DNA of 64,000 bases from Mytilus galloprovincialis. Taxonomy: Eukaryota; Mollusca; Bivalvia; Mytilida; Mytilidae. The notes under the pieces are model-generated. The model did no database searches. It was not told the origin of the DNA and saw nothing but the letters and a program-made list of their open reading frames with translations. Location of the stretch: assembly GCF_965363235.1 (NCBI RefSeq), contig NC_134847.1:61412439-61476438 (forward strand), written 5' to 3'. Positions within the stretch are counted from its first letter, which is position 1. Every line of letters begins with the position of its first letter. Position numbers and translations under genes: made by a program. Of this stretch, positions 63,761-64,000 are shown one piece after another.

Positions 63761-64000
63761 AAATTTGAAACTAGTAAAATCTAAAAGTTGCAATAGTTTC
63801 AGCTCCGTTTTTACGGATTTTTCATTTAGAGAATAACCTATGTATGACCAGAGACATATAATACATATGTCTCTGGTATGGCCAACCTGGTATGGACATC
63901 ATGCAATTATATCGGATAATTCCCAGTCATGGATGACTAATCGAAAGGACGTGATTCACTTGCGCGTGACAAAACCGTTGTTTATTTGTTGCATCAAAGG

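Overview
This is AT-rich eukaryotic DNA with GT-AG introns and very many short dispersed repeats. The repeat set and the animal-type protein family point to a marine bivalve, most likely a mussel of the Mytilus kind. That is inference from repeat and intron style, because no species marker gene is present.

The core is a head-to-tail tandem array of four six-exon genes, all on the minus strand. They lie at 1346-5511 (copy 1), 13593-24354 (copy 2), 29232-34024 (copy 3) and 38634-44005 (copy 4). Each encodes a protein of 199-204 residues of the SAR1 family, the small GTPase that starts COPII coat assembly at the endoplasmic reticulum. I built the gene models by joining exons on conserved GT/AG sites; intron phases are the same in all four, and the first three all give exactly 600 coding bases. 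Copies 1 and 3 are one type and copies 2 and 4 another, so the layout reads I-II-I-II, as expected if a two-gene unit was duplicated. Copy 2 keeps an open frame, but the switch II motif DxGGH has become EVGAH. Copy 3 carries a relic second copy of its last exon. The DNA upstream of copy 3 is a splice of type I and type II upstream sequence.

Between and inside the genes lies transposon debris. A 5.35-kb block just upstream of copy 1 (5653-11000) holds two copies of a TA-flanked inverted-repeat element, one of them split by a broken LINE. A 15-base direct repeat flanks the block, and copy 3 shows the same site empty. Intron 2 of copy 2 holds a 2.4-kb element with Harbinger-like ends and a small inverted-repeat element. 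A 621-base fold-back element lies at 25650-26270. A dispersed repeat family carries type I hammerhead ribozyme motifs, at least two of them with an intact core. Several other repeat families recur on both strands.

From 44 kb to the end there is almost no recognisable gene content. This part holds degenerate minisatellite, a LINE 3' fragment, an array of about 33 quasi-palindromic 22-base units at 57142-57868, and one candidate terminal exon with a membrane segment (59670-59876). No rRNA, true tRNA or CRISPR was seen.
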